Of a stretch of 64,000 nucleotides of DNA, positions 46,063 through 54,555 are shown one piece after another. A program made the position numbers and the translations under genes. The stretch is from assembly GCF_042652345.1 (NCBI RefSeq), contig NZ_JBHSJJ010000002.1, positions 186,001 to 250,000 of the forward strand, in the 5' to 3' direction. The notes under the pieces were generated by a model. The model was not told the DNA's origin, ran no database searches, and saw only the letters and a list, made by a program, of their open reading frames with translations. The DNA comes from Negadavirga shengliensis (lineage in GTDB: Bacteria > Bacteroidota > Bacteroidia > Cytophagales > Cyclobacteriaceae). Each line of letters starts with the position of its first letter. Positions within the stretch are counted from its first letter, which is position 1.

Positions 46063-46092
46063 CCATTTGTCTATTGGAATTTACCATTTGTC
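46063..46092. promoter_or_regulatory. pair of 9-bp direct repeats, candidate LytTR binding site
   Basis: CCATTTGTC occurs at 46063-46071 and again at 46084-46092, 21 bp start to start (12 bp between). That is the geometry described for LytTR-domain regulators. The pair lies in the divergent region between the LytS-type kinase (minus) and the TonB receptor (plus), 116 bp before the receptor ATG. The base sequence does not match the best-known LytTR consensus closely, so the link rests on geometry and place. Confidence 0.5.
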
Positions 46093-46207
46093 GATACATA
46101 ACGCCTTCCTATCTATTTCGTTTTTAAATTGGAGAGACAATGGTTTCTTTTGTAAAATCAAAACACATACCCATATCAACAAATTAAAATTTTATTAACT
46201 AAAGATA

Positions 46208-48733
46208 ATGAGAACTATTATCAACTATTTATTAACTACCCTGATCTTCAGCTTGATATATGTTTTTTCCGCCTATTCACAGGTAACTGCGGAAAAAAAA
46301 GATTTTCAAATATCGGGCAAGATCATTGATAAAACCACCGGTGATCCCATTCCCTACGCCACAGCCGTTTTAAAGGAAGCGGGTACAGGCAATACCGTTG
46401 CCGGAGGAGTTGCTGATGATGAGGGAGAATTCTTTTTTACCGTAAAAAAACCAGGAAGGTATTTTGTAGAACTCAGCTATGTGGGCTACGCCGCTTTGCA
46501 AAGGGATGAAATTGAAATCAACCAAAACATTCCTTCGGTTTTTCTGGGCAACCTGGCGCTTGAGGAAGAATCCGTCTCCCTGCAGGAAGTTACCGTCCAG
46601 GGGCAGCGGGACCTGATCGAAGAACGTGTGGACAGAACCATTTACAACGCGGAAAACGACAAGACAACCATTGGAGGTGATGCATCCGATGTATTAAGAA
46701 GGGTACCCATGCTTACTGTGGATTTGGATGGCAACGTGTCCATGAGAGGAAGCAGTAATATTCTGGTCTTAATAGATAACAAACAATCAGCCATCGTAGC
46801 CAATAATATCGCGGACGCTTTGAAGCAGATTCCCGCTGAGGAAATCAAATCCGTAGAGGTAATTACCTCCCCATCTGCCAAATATGACGCTGAAGGTACC
46901 GGAGGAGTAATCAACATCGTCACAAAGAAAAACAAACTTCAGGGGGCTTCCCTGAACCTGAACAGCAGTGCGGGACTGAGAGGGTCCAATCTCGGGCTTA
47001 ACGCTAGTCTCAAAAGAGGAAAAATGGGTTGGACGCTGGGTGGCTTCGGCAGGGCCGGTTACAATATCCTGGGAGGTTTTGAAAACGAGCAAACCCTGAC
47101 AAATCCAGCCGGGGCGGATACCAGGATATTGCAGTCAGCGGACACCAGGAACAATATGCTTTTTGGCAGGTACAACTTTGGATGGGATTATGATATCGAT
47201 AAATACAATTTCATGACCGCTTCGGTGAGCTTTGGGATGAGAAATATGAGAACCAACCAGGATGGATTGCTTACCGATACATACATGGAAGATATGCTTG
47301 TGAGTTCCCTCCTAAGGGATGTTAACACCGATAATTTGTCCAATATGGTGGACGTGAGCTACAACTATACCAAGACCTTTGAAAAACCCCAAAAGGAATT
47401 CAGTATATCCGGTCTTTATAGCAGGAACAACCGGACCAATGATTTCATCAACAGCCTATATAATGACAGCTTCGACCAGATCATTCACAGGATCCGGAAT
47501 GACAATACCAATATCAATGAAGAATTCACCATACAACTGGATTATATGACGCCTCTGGGGACAAGCAAAAATCAGATCCTTGAGTACGGTGCCAAAAACA
47601 TATTAAGAAAAGCGGTCAGTGATTTTGCATATTTCCAGGCGGACGGTGTGGGGGCACCCTTTGAAGAAATAGAAGATGCCACCTTCTCCAATGAGTTCAA
47701 CTATGATCAAAATGTAACGGCAGGTTACCTTTCCTATACTTTGGGCTTCTTGGAAGACTATACCGTAAAAGCCGGTCTTAGGTATGAATATACCACCATA
47801 GATGCTGATTTCAAGGAATCGGATCTGCCTGCGGACATTCCTTCCTATGGCGTCTTTGTCCCCAGCATGAATTTGGCCAGAAAACTTAGCAATGGTAATA
47901 TGCTGAAAGCGGCCTATAACCGCAGGATACAGCGCCCGTCACTGCAGTTTCTTAACCCGAATATTCAGGCGGCTAATCCCCTGCAGATTACTCAGGGAAA
48001 CCCCTTGTTGGATCCTGAATTGACTGACAACTACGAATTGTCCTATAGTACTTTTGTAAAAGGGGCTACCTTGAATTTCACTTCTTATCTGAGAAACACC
48101 ACCGGTTCCATCCAACCCATAAGGACCATTCAGGATAGTGATGTGATTTTCACTACCTATGAGAACATCGGCAGGGAAAGAGCTTATGGGTTGAGTATTT
48201 TCTCGAATGTGAACGTTTCGGGAAAATTTTCGCTAAACGGATCCATAGATGGGTACTATGCCGTATTGGACAATGGACTTGAGGATCCGTTATACAGAGC
48301 CAGCAACGAGGGGTTTGTGGTCAGCGGAAGGCTGTTTGGAAATTATACCTTGCCAAAGAACTGGCAGCTGCAGGCCTTTACCTTCGCCAGAGGCAGACAA
48401 GTCCAACTTCAAGGGAGCGCGGGAGGCTTCGGCATGTATGGTCTGAATATCAACAAGCAATTCAACGAAAGAAAAGGAAGCATCGGTTTTGGTGCTGAAA
48501 ACTTTCTTGTTTCTGAATTCAGAATCCGGAATGAATTGATCACACCTACCATCATGCAAAACAGCGTAACCAGTCTTAGAAACATGAATTTTAAAATCAA
48601 CTTCTCCTACAGGATCGGTAAGCTTAGTGTGGACGGCGGACAGAGAAGAAAAAGAAGAGGCGTAACCAACGAAGATTTAAAAGAAGGTGGAGAGGGCGGT
48701 TCTGGCGGAGCCGTAATGTCCAATCCGAATTAA
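46208..48733 (+). CDS. TonB-dependent receptor / outer-membrane barrel with CarboxypepD-like domain
   Basis: 841 residues. A signal peptide (to about 25) is followed by a carboxypeptidase-D-like domain (ISGKIIDKTTGDPIPYATAV, about residues 36-120), a plug with IEERVDRTIYNAENDKTTIG and GTGGVINIVTKKNK, and a barrel of the OMP_b-brl_3 type ending NMNFKINFSYRIGKLSV. The last 25 residues are basic and glycine-rich (GGQRRKRRGVTNED), beyond the usual barrel end. This group of receptors is not the SusC type and has no SusD partner here. It is divergent from the LytS gene and may be controlled by the LytTR pair. The substrate is unknown. Confidence 0.92.
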   Translation: MRTIINYLLTTLIFSLIYVFSAYSQVTAEKKDFQISGKIIDKTTGDPIPYATAVLKEAGTGNTVAGGVADDEGEFFFTVKKPGRYFVELSYVGYAALQRDEIEINQNIPSVFLGNLALEEESVSLQEVTVQGQRDLIEERVDRTIYNAENDKTTIGGDASDVLRRVPMLTVDLDGNVSMRGSSNILVLIDNKQSAIVANNIADALKQIPAEEIKSVEVITSPSAKYDAEGTGGVINIVTKKNKLQGASLNLNSSAGLRGSNLGLNASLKRGKMGWTLGGFGRAGYNILGGFENEQTLTNPAGADTRILQSADTRNNMLFGRYNFGWDYDIDKYNFMTASVSFGMRNMRTNQDGLLTDTYMEDMLVSSLLRDVNTDNLSNMVDVSYNYTKTFEKPQKEFSISGLYSRNNRTNDFINSLYNDSFDQIIHRIRNDNTNINEEFTIQLDYMTPLGTSKNQILEYGAKNILRKAVSDFAYFQADGVGAPFEEIEDATFSNEFNYDQNVTAGYLSYTLGFLEDYTVKAGLRYEYTTIDADFKESDLPADIPSYGVFVPSMNLARKLSNGNMLKAAYNRRIQRPSLQFLNPNIQAANPLQITQGNPLLDPELTDNYELSYSTFVKGATLNFTSYLRNTTGSIQPIRTIQDSDVIFTTYENIGRERAYGLSIFSNVNVSGKFSLNGSIDGYYAVLDNGLEDPLYRASNEGFVVSGRLFGNYTLPKNWQLQAFTFARGRQVQLQGSAGGFGMYGLNINKQFNERKGSIGFGAENFLVSEFRIRNELITPTIMQNSVTSLRNMNFKINFSYRIGKLSVDGGQRRKRRGVTNEDLKEGGEGGSGGAVMSNPN

Positions 48734-48767
48734 TTGAAGTTTTTGCTCTAGTTTAGTTCCAGTAAAG

Positions 48768-48808
48768 GTGGGAAGCAGGTAATTACCTCTTCCCGCTTTT
48801 TGTTTTAT
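48768..48808 (+). terminator. intrinsic terminator after the TonB receptor gene
   Basis: A long stem pairs 48768-48775 (GTGGGAAG) with 48789-48796 (CTTCCCGC), with one G-U pair, and continues through AGGT/ACCT to a tiny loop, with one bulged base. It is followed by a T-rich tail (TTTTTGTTTTATTTT). It lies 35 bp after the receptor stop and could also act weakly for the converging GH130-type gene. Confidence 0.75.
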
Positions 48809-48823
48809 TTTCCATAAACAGGC

Positions 48824-49981
48824 CTATTCTTCTATTTTCATAACCGCTACGGCAATCTTGGAATCGGCAGTTCCATAATATAAAAACCAATGGCCACGGT
48901 AAGGGACCATCCCTTCAATAAAGCAGACTTGGTTGATTTGCCCCGTTATTTCATATGGTTTCTCAGGAGTAAGGAAATAATCTTCCATCCGGTGTTTCAA
49001 ATTACCAGGATCGTTTTTTTCAAATAATGCCTGTCCGGCAGAATACGCGCCTGAAGCCAATTCAGGATGATGTCCATCTTCTCCTTTGTCCAAATTCATT
49101 CCATTGTAAAGCAACAATATGCCTTCCTCCCTGACCAAAGCATAGGGCCCTGCCTCCACCAGTCTGCTGTCAAAATATCCTGGTCTGGGCTGTAACACAC
49201 TTTTAAGCCGGCCATTTTCCTCCACCGGCTCCCAGTTGACCAAATCATCCGATGTGGCTATAAAAAGATCCGTATCCCCAAAGTACATCCAATATTTTCC
49301 GTTGACTTTTTTGGCGATCACTTTCTCATGCTGTCTTTCAGCCACAATGGCCCCTGCCTTGCTCCAGGTGTCTTTGTATTTGCCTTTCAGAACCCTTCCA
49401 TATTTTTCCCAATGAAACAGGTCCTGCGAAACCGCCAACATCAGCCGGGCAACTTTGCCATCATAGCTGGTATACGTCATGATATACCTTCCGTCCTCAG
49501 TCTCTATGACCCTGGGGTCTTCCACGCCCCCATCCCATTCCAGCGCCTTTAAGCTGTCATTTTCCGGATAAAACACAGGTTCGGGCAACTTCTCAAAATA
49601 CAAACCATCCTCACTTACAGCCAGCCCTATCCTGGATGTGCCATTGTTTTTACCTACATAGTCCTCCGCCCTGTAAAGCAGATGTACTTTGCCATCCTTT
49701 ACTACTGCGGCAGGATTGAATACGTCTTTTTCTTCCCACCGTACCTCTTGTTTCAGAATCGGACATGTGAATACATGATCACCGGGCTCAAGAACAGGAT
49801 TGACGCTGTCGACTTTTTGGAAAGGTATCAGCCCCCATATGTTTGGGTTTTCAGGTTCAGCTGCAATCTGCCCGCCTGTCTCCTTCCTTGATTCACATCC
49901 AGCTATCAACACGATCAGGATAGAAAGTCCAAAAAAGCAACAAAACTGGCGGAAGGATAAAGAATAAACGGGTTGTTGCAT
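48824..49981 (-). CDS. GH130-like beta-propeller lipoprotein (glycosidase/phosphorylase family)
   Basis: 385 residues. The lipoprotein signal ends in LIAGC with lipid Cys29. The five-blade propeller of the GH130/DUF377 family is visible: VFNPAAVVKDGKVHLLYRAE (first blade with the conserved Arg), WDGGVEDPRVIETEDGRYIM with the catalytic-type Asp, FIATSDDLVNWEP and EAGPYALVREEGILLLYNGM. GH130 enzymes cleave beta-mannosides or beta-1,2-oligomannans by hydrolysis or phosphorolysis; the secreted, lipid-anchored form suggests hydrolysis outside the cytoplasm. It lies 10 bp after the OmpA-family gene on the same strand. The exact substrate cannot be read from the sequence. Confidence 0.88.
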   Translation of the reverse strand: MQQPVYSLSFRQFCCFFGLSILIVLIAGCESRKETGGQIAAEPENPNIWGLIPFQKVDSVNPVLEPGDHVFTCPILKQEVRWEEKDVFNPAAVVKDGKVHLLYRAEDYVGKNNGTSRIGLAVSEDGLYFEKLPEPVFYPENDSLKALEWDGGVEDPRVIETEDGRYIMTYTSYDGKVARLMLAVSQDLFHWEKYGRVLKGKYKDTWSKAGAIVAERQHEKVIAKKVNGKYWMYFGDTDLFIATSDDLVNWEPVEENGRLKSVLQPRPGYFDSRLVEAGPYALVREEGILLLYNGMNLDKGEDGHHPELASGAYSAGQALFEKNDPGNLKHRMEDYFLTPEKPYEITGQINQVCFIEGMVPYRGHWFLYYGTADSKIAVAVMKIEE

Positions 49982-49991
49982 GAATCTAAAA

Positions 49992-51623
49992 TCATTTTTC
50001 GATGATAACCATCTCTACCCGCCGGTTTTTTGCCCGGCCCTCTGCTGTCTGGTTGCTGGCTATGGGTTTGGTGCCACCCCATCCGTTTACGCGGATCCTC
50101 TCAAAATCCACTCCATTTTCTACCATGAGGTCCCGTACTGCGGCGGCACGGTTAATGGACAGTTCTTTATTCAAACGCACACTTCCAAAATTATCCGTAT
50201 GGCCTTCCAGGAGTATTTTGATGTTCGGATGCTCGCTTAAGTAGGAGGCCAGCCGGATGATGTACCTATAAGAATAACCCTCTTCCAATTCCGCACTTCC
50301 TCTTTTAAAATTAATTTGATCCAGCGATAAATTGGCCCCTTCTTCCATCATGGTCAATCCTACTTCCAGAGGCCATTCGTCCTTTTTTTGGGGATCCAGG
50401 GAATAGGGAAGATATCCTGGTGAAGTGATGGTTATTTCTTCGAATCGCTCCCCTCCTTCTATCAGTTTTTTAAGGGTATGAAAGTCTTCTTTAAAGGGGG
50501 TGGGTTGCCCGCTGGCATCCGTTACGAGCCATTCATAGGATACCGGGCTCAAGCTTTCCCTATCCACCACGCTGAACTTTTCTGTCTCATCTTCCTCCTC
50601 TGGCAAAACCGGGGGAATTTCTGTGACGGTTTCTTCGACTGGGTTTTCCGGCATCGTTTCATCATCCAGCTCTTCTGTCATTTGCTCTGGAAAAGGCGAA
50701 GTGTAAGCCACCCCCCTGTTGGTTTCCTTGATTTCGGGGAGAATCTCTGCGCCTACATAGAATATATCCCCGTAACCTTCACTGTTTTGAGTACTGGTAA
50801 AATACGCTCGACCAGTGCCCATGTCTTCTACATAATGAAGTTCCATCCCGTCTGAATTCAAATTCTGAAGGGGCTGCGCAGTTTCCCACTCGGTCCACGA
50901 GTCCCCTTTTTTTCTGCTGAAAAAAATACTTTTTCCGGTTTCCGCCCCGTGGCCATTTGAAGAAAAATAAAGGACTTCGCCATCCTTAGAAAGAAAGGGA
51001 GAAAGCTCCTGATGAAGGCTGTTTATCTGTGGTCCCAGGTTTCTGGGTCTTGACCAGGATCCGTCATCGCTTTTTATGCATACATATATATCCTCATTAC
51101 CGTAACTGCCAAAAGAATCCATCGACAGCAACAAGACATCGCCCGAGGCGTTCAGCCTGGCACTGAAATGTTCCCCGTTTACCCGAAAACCCGGTATGGC
51201 AACTTCCTCCGTTCTTTTCCAATCGTTTCCTACCCAGTTGTATTCATAGATGACCTGCTTATTGTTCAGGTCGCCATGATAAACCAAAGCTGTGGAGGAA
51301 TTCACAAAACCGATCAATAAATCGTACCCCTTTGTGGAAAGGCTTTCAACCACCTGTGGCGCTAGAAATTCCCCAAAAGCACTGAGGTCTGCAAGCCATA
51401 TGTCTCCGGGGTCACCCTGTCCTCCCATATTACTGGGATGAAACGCGCGGGTGAAATATAACTGCCCTTTGGCCGATACCACCGGGTGGTGCTCGTCATA
51501 GGTGGAATTCAACATTTTCAGCGGAAAGGTTTCCTGGGAATAGAGAGGCGAAAAAATACAAAAAGCAAGCCCTATGACCGTGCTTGCTTTTCTCAAATTG
51601 ATATGGTTAAGTGTTTTTGTCAT
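49992..51623 (-). CDS. OmpA-family protein with PD40-like propeller repeats
   Basis: 543 residues. The signal peptide region ends near residue 30 (IFSPLYSQ). Residues 30-300 contain WD40/PD40-like repeats (HHPVVSAKGQLYFTRA, ELSPFLSKDGEVLYFSSNGH, MGTGRAYFTSTQNSEGYGDI). A Glu/Pro-rich linker (about 305-350) leads to the C-terminal OmpA domain with LLEGHTDNFGSVRLNKELS and RVNGWGGTKPIASNQT, which binds peptidoglycan. It anchors the outer membrane to the wall; the propeller part may bind another protein. Its start overlaps the stop of the deoxyhypusine-synthase-like gene by 4 bp, so they form an operon. Confidence 0.92.
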   Translation of the reverse strand: MTKTLNHINLRKASTVIGLAFCIFSPLYSQETFPLKMLNSTYDEHHPVVSAKGQLYFTRAFHPSNMGGQGDPGDIWLADLSAFGEFLAPQVVESLSTKGYDLLIGFVNSSTALVYHGDLNNKQVIYEYNWVGNDWKRTEEVAIPGFRVNGEHFSARLNASGDVLLLSMDSFGSYGNEDIYVCIKSDDGSWSRPRNLGPQINSLHQELSPFLSKDGEVLYFSSNGHGAETGKSIFFSRKKGDSWTEWETAQPLQNLNSDGMELHYVEDMGTGRAYFTSTQNSEGYGDIFYVGAEILPEIKETNRGVAYTSPFPEQMTEELDDETMPENPVEETVTEIPPVLPEEEDETEKFSVVDRESLSPVSYEWLVTDASGQPTPFKEDFHTLKKLIEGGERFEEITITSPGYLPYSLDPQKKDEWPLEVGLTMMEEGANLSLDQINFKRGSAELEEGYSYRYIIRLASYLSEHPNIKILLEGHTDNFGSVRLNKELSINRAAAVRDLMVENGVDFERIRVNGWGGTKPIASNQTAEGRAKNRRVEMVIIEK

Positions 51624-52591
51624 TGTTCCAATACAATTGCAAAGATTAAGGGTGCCACAATCGTGGCATCTGATTCTATGATATACTTGGGCGTATCCAG
51701 TCCGAGTTTGCCCCAGGTAATCTTCTCATTAGGAACTGCACCGGAATAAGACCCATAGGAAGTGGTGGAATCCGAGATCTGACAGAAATATCCCCATAGA
51801 GGGACGCTGTCCATCTGCAAGTCCTGATGGAGCATGGGAACAACACAGATAGGAAAATCCCCCGCAATGCCTCCTCCAATCTGGAAAAAGCCTATTCTAT
51901 TGTCCGCTGTAGCATTCTTGGTATACCAATCCGCTAGATACATCATGTATTGAATCCCGCCTTTTACCGTGTGTACGTCTTTGACGTCTCCGGAAATACA
52001 ATGTCCGGCATACATGTTTCCCAACGTAGAATCTTCCCATCCCGGTACAATGACAGGAAGGTTCTTTTTTGCAGCTTCCAACAACCAGCTGTCTTTCGGG
52101 TCGATTTGAAAGCTATCATCCAACTTTCCCGAAAGAAGGATCTTGTAAAAGAATTCATGTGGGAAATAACTTTCACCGGCTTTGTCGGCATTTTGCCATT
52201 CTTCCAGAATCACGCTTTCAATCCTTCTCATGGCTTCCATCTCGGGAATACAGGTGTCGGTCACCCTGTTCATATGCCGCTCCAGCAAATCCTGTTCCTC
52301 TTCCGGAGAAAGGTCCCGATAATTTGGAATTCTTTCATAATAATCATGCGCCACAAGGTTAAATACGTCCTCCTCCAGGTTAGCACCGGTACAGGTGATG
52401 ATCTGTACTTTGTCCTGTCTGATCATTTCAGCCAAAGAAATGCCCAGTTCAGCGGTGGACATGGCCCCCGCAAGTGTAACCATCATTTTGCCACCATTGT
52501 CCAAATGAGATTTATAAGCTTCAGCTGCATCTATAAGTGCGGCAGCATTAAAATGTCTATAGTGATGTTTCAGAAAGTTGGTAATGTTCAT
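51620..52591 (-). CDS. deoxyhypusine-synthase-like protein without the catalytic lysine
   Basis: 323 residues, close to the DHS fold: MVTLAGAMSTAELGISLAEM (NAD-binding start), IITCTGANLEEDVFN, and GGGIAGDFPICVVPMLHQDL near the end. In true DHS the GGG is followed by a lysine that forms an imine with the butylamine group; here the equivalent position is Gly244 (GGG 239-241, IAG 242-244). Bacteria have no eIF5A, so the protein must act on something else, probably a polyamine-related substrate. This Lys-less form is widespread in Bacteroidota. It is followed, with a 4-bp overlap, by the OmpA-family gene, which gives no hint of function. Confidence 0.85.
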   Translation of the reverse strand: MNITNFLKHHYRHFNAAALIDAAEAYKSHLDNGGKMMVTLAGAMSTAELGISLAEMIRQDKVQIITCTGANLEEDVFNLVAHDYYERIPNYRDLSPEEEQDLLERHMNRVTDTCIPEMEAMRRIESVILEEWQNADKAGESYFPHEFFYKILLSGKLDDSFQIDPKDSWLLEAAKKNLPVIVPGWEDSTLGNMYAGHCISGDVKDVHTVKGGIQYMMYLADWYTKNATADNRIGFFQIGGGIAGDFPICVVPMLHQDLQMDSVPLWGYFCQISDSTTSYGSYSGAVPNEKITWGKLGLDTPKYIIESDATIVAPLIFAIVLEQ

Positions 52592-52650
52592 TATGCAGAT
52601 AATAAAATGACTAAAATGAAATTAATGGCTAAATTTAGGTATTTAATAAA

Positions 52651-52678
52651 AAACAAAAAAGCCCGGACAATGCCGGGC
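52651..52678 (-). terminator. intrinsic terminator after the OmpH/Skp gene
   Basis: GCCCGG (52661-52666) and CCGGGC (52673-52678) form a GC-rich stem with a 6-base loop. On the minus strand it is followed by a T-run (the A-run 52655-52660 and beyond on the plus strand). It separates the OmpH gene from the deoxyhypusine-synthase-like gene. Confidence 0.8.
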
Positions 52679-52703
52679 CTTAATTCATGTATGTTCTAGG
52701 ATT

Positions 52704-53336
52704 TTATTTTTCCTCACTTGAACCGGGTTTGTTTTCCGATTTACCGGAATCACTCTTCTTGTTTTTGTAGGACTCATTGATACCTTTCACTACCGAGTCC
52801 GTGATATCCAGGGAGTTGTCCGCATACCATACCCCTCCCCCGCGGGTATAGGAAAGAATCATTTCCAAATCATTTTTAGCAGCATAGTCCTTCAGGTATT
52901 CCTGAATCATATCATACACGTCATTATATAATTTGGTCTCATCTGCAGACAGTTCCTGCATCAGATTGTCCCGGTAAGTCACCAGATTCCTTTCCTTCGT
53001 CACCAATTCCTCTTCCTTGGCCCTGGCTTGATTAATGGTCATGGTGTTGGCAGACCGTTGGAAATTGGCCACTTCCTGTTCAAAGCCCTTCGCCCTTGAA
53101 GAAAGCTCTCCTTCAAACCTTTTCCCCTTTTCGGCTATCTCTGCTGACTTTTCCTTGAAAAAATCAAATCTATTGATCACACTGTCCGTGTGGATGTAAG
53201 CCACTTTAAGGTCGGTGATATTTATCTCAGGCGCCTCGCCATTCACTGCCGCGCTGTTTGAGGATGGCTGGTTGCATGCACCCAGCAAGAAAACCGAAAG
53301 GCCCAATACACCTAATGCTCTGCTTAGTCTTTTCAC
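52704..53336 (-). CDS. OmpH/Skp-family periplasmic chaperone-like lipoprotein
   Basis: 210 residues. The signal ends in LLGAC, with lipid Cys21 (MKRLSRALGVLGLSVFLLGA then C). The OmpH pattern follows: KVAYIHTDSVINRFDFFKEK, a long coiled coil (about 65-140), and DMIQEYLKDYAAKNDLEMIL, then SYTRGGGVWYADNSLDITD. The C-terminal tail is charged (Lys/Ser/Glu). Skp-type proteins hold unfolded outer-membrane proteins in the periplasm. The lipid anchor is unusual for E. coli Skp but common in Bacteroidota. It is a single gene with its own terminator. Confidence 0.9.
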   Translation of the reverse strand: MKRLSRALGVLGLSVFLLGACNQPSSNSAAVNGEAPEINITDLKVAYIHTDSVINRFDFFKEKSAEIAEKGKRFEGELSSRAKGFEQEVANFQRSANTMTINQARAKEEELVTKERNLVTYRDNLMQELSADETKLYNDVYDMIQEYLKDYAAKNDLEMILSYTRGGGVWYADNSLDITDSVVKGINESYKNKKSDSGKSENKPGSSEEK

Positions 53337-53543
53337 TTTTATTTTGCTTTTATTTTATGGTGGCAAATATAAGGAAACTTATCTTTTTACAAATTTTAAC
53401 TCCCATATAAACTGTTAAAAAAAGCAAAGCTATCCCGCCTTTCCAAATAGGAAGAATAAATAAAAATATTTTACTCGCCATTGCATTAAGGCGTACCGAC
53501 ATGCCCATCCGGAGCCACTCTCTATCCGGACTTCCCTTTCCAC
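53337..53543. other. intergenic DNA upstream of the OmpH gene
   Basis: This 207-bp stretch holds the (unidentified) OmpH promoter and AT-rich DNA up to about 53480. Beyond 53480 the sequence may be the decayed continuation of the histone-deacetylase-family relic listed next, but no further motif could be recognised. Confidence 0.35.
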
Positions 53544-53798
53544 CTATTTGCTGGACAAACGAAGCCCGGTTTTTCTGGTTTCAGTCCGGCTCAGGTTTAG
53601 CAAGGGGAGTTTTCAGTGTATGCCAGGTGCGTGTTCGAGATATGACATTCTTCCAACATCCCAGGCTGAAAAAAGCTATCTGCCACCAAAGTACCTTCAC
53701 AAAGAAGCTGTCCGGCAGCAAATCATATTTCGCCATAGGGAAGCGGTGGCCCTCCGGTAGCGACAAGGCATACCCAGAGACCAGGCAACCTTGAGCAT
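53544..53798 (-). pseudogene. relic of a histone-deacetylase-family gene
   Basis: Reading the minus strand from an ATG at 53798 gives MLKVAWS; a shift then gives GYALSLPEGHRFPMAKYDLL. A second shift gives EGTLVADSFFQPGMLEECHI and then SNTHLAYTENSP; a third gives LPLLNLSRTETRKTGLRLSS. Put together these match, in order, the start of bacterial histone-deacetylase-family proteins (the PLPEGHRFPM and RKTGF-type stretches). At least three frameshifts are needed and the catalytic part is missing, so this is a dead remnant. It lies between the OmpH gene and the acidic protein at 53871. Confidence 0.7.
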
Positions 53799-53870
53799 GT
53801 TCTACCTTAAAATCCTTGCAAGGAAAACCATCATCCGGGAAATATGTTAAAAAAACCGTCCGGGAAAATA

Positions 53871-54473
53871 TCAAAATTCATCTTCATCCTCATCCTCTGA
53901 TTCGAATGTGTAAAAGGTATCATCCAACCTAAGGGTATCATTATTGAATTCTTCCACAAATCTTGTGATGATCTTTTCATTGATTTCCTCCACGTTTAAG
54001 GCCGCATCCAGCCCTATGCCATAATCATGGTGGGTATCTATATCCACAAATTCCTGGACTTTTACCAATCCTTCATCTTCCATATCCATGATAAGTTCGG
54101 TAATAAACCAGCCTATTTCCTCTTCCTTGGGATCGAGAGGTTTGAGATTGCCATTTTCATCTTCCTCATATTTGATGCCGTTATAGTTGGGGAATTTCTT
54201 AGCGGCCTCATGTTCTGCCAGTTCGTACAGCTCACTGTTATAATGCAATCGCAACGTATAAAGGGCTGCGTCATAAATCACATCCTTCCCTTCATACTTG
54301 CCGATAAAATAAAAATTGACATATTCGTCAGAATTATCCTCACCGGGAATAATCTTAAAAATTTTACCTGAGGCTCTGATTTCTTCTTTCAACGATTCAA
54401 TGGTTTCAGGCAAAAAACCTTCATTCAAATTTTGCATGGTATATTCACTGTGTTTAAGATTAATGGACCTCAT
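53871..54473 (-). CDS. acidic protein of unknown function
   Basis: 200 residues, no signal peptide. An ATG at 54473 is used; a second at 54437 (MQNLNEGFLPET) is equally possible. The protein is very acidic, ending in a run of Asp/Glu (ESEDEDEDEF). It contains FKIIPGEDNSDEYVNFYFIG, YDAALYTLRLHYNSELYELA and IGWFITELIMDMEDEGLVKV. I do not recognise a family. It is divergent from the AlbA_2-type gene, with 82 bp between the starts. Confidence 0.7.
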   Translation of the reverse strand: MRSINLKHSEYTMQNLNEGFLPETIESLKEEIRASGKIFKIIPGEDNSDEYVNFYFIGKYEGKDVIYDAALYTLRLHYNSELYELAEHEAAKKFPNYNGIKYEEDENGNLKPLDPKEEEIGWFITELIMDMEDEGLVKVQEFVDIDTHHDYGIGLDAALNVEEINEKIITRFVEEFNNDTLRLDDTFYTFESEDEDEDEF

Positions 54474-54555
54474 AACTGTTGTTATAATTATATAAAAGAA
54501 TGATATTCATCATACAATCAGTCCTATAATTTACAATCATTTGCTAATAAAAAAA

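Noticed and set aside
53501..53794. A 97-codon plus-strand open frame
   Set aside because: It has no signal or domain and lies opposite the readable histone-deacetylase-family relic.
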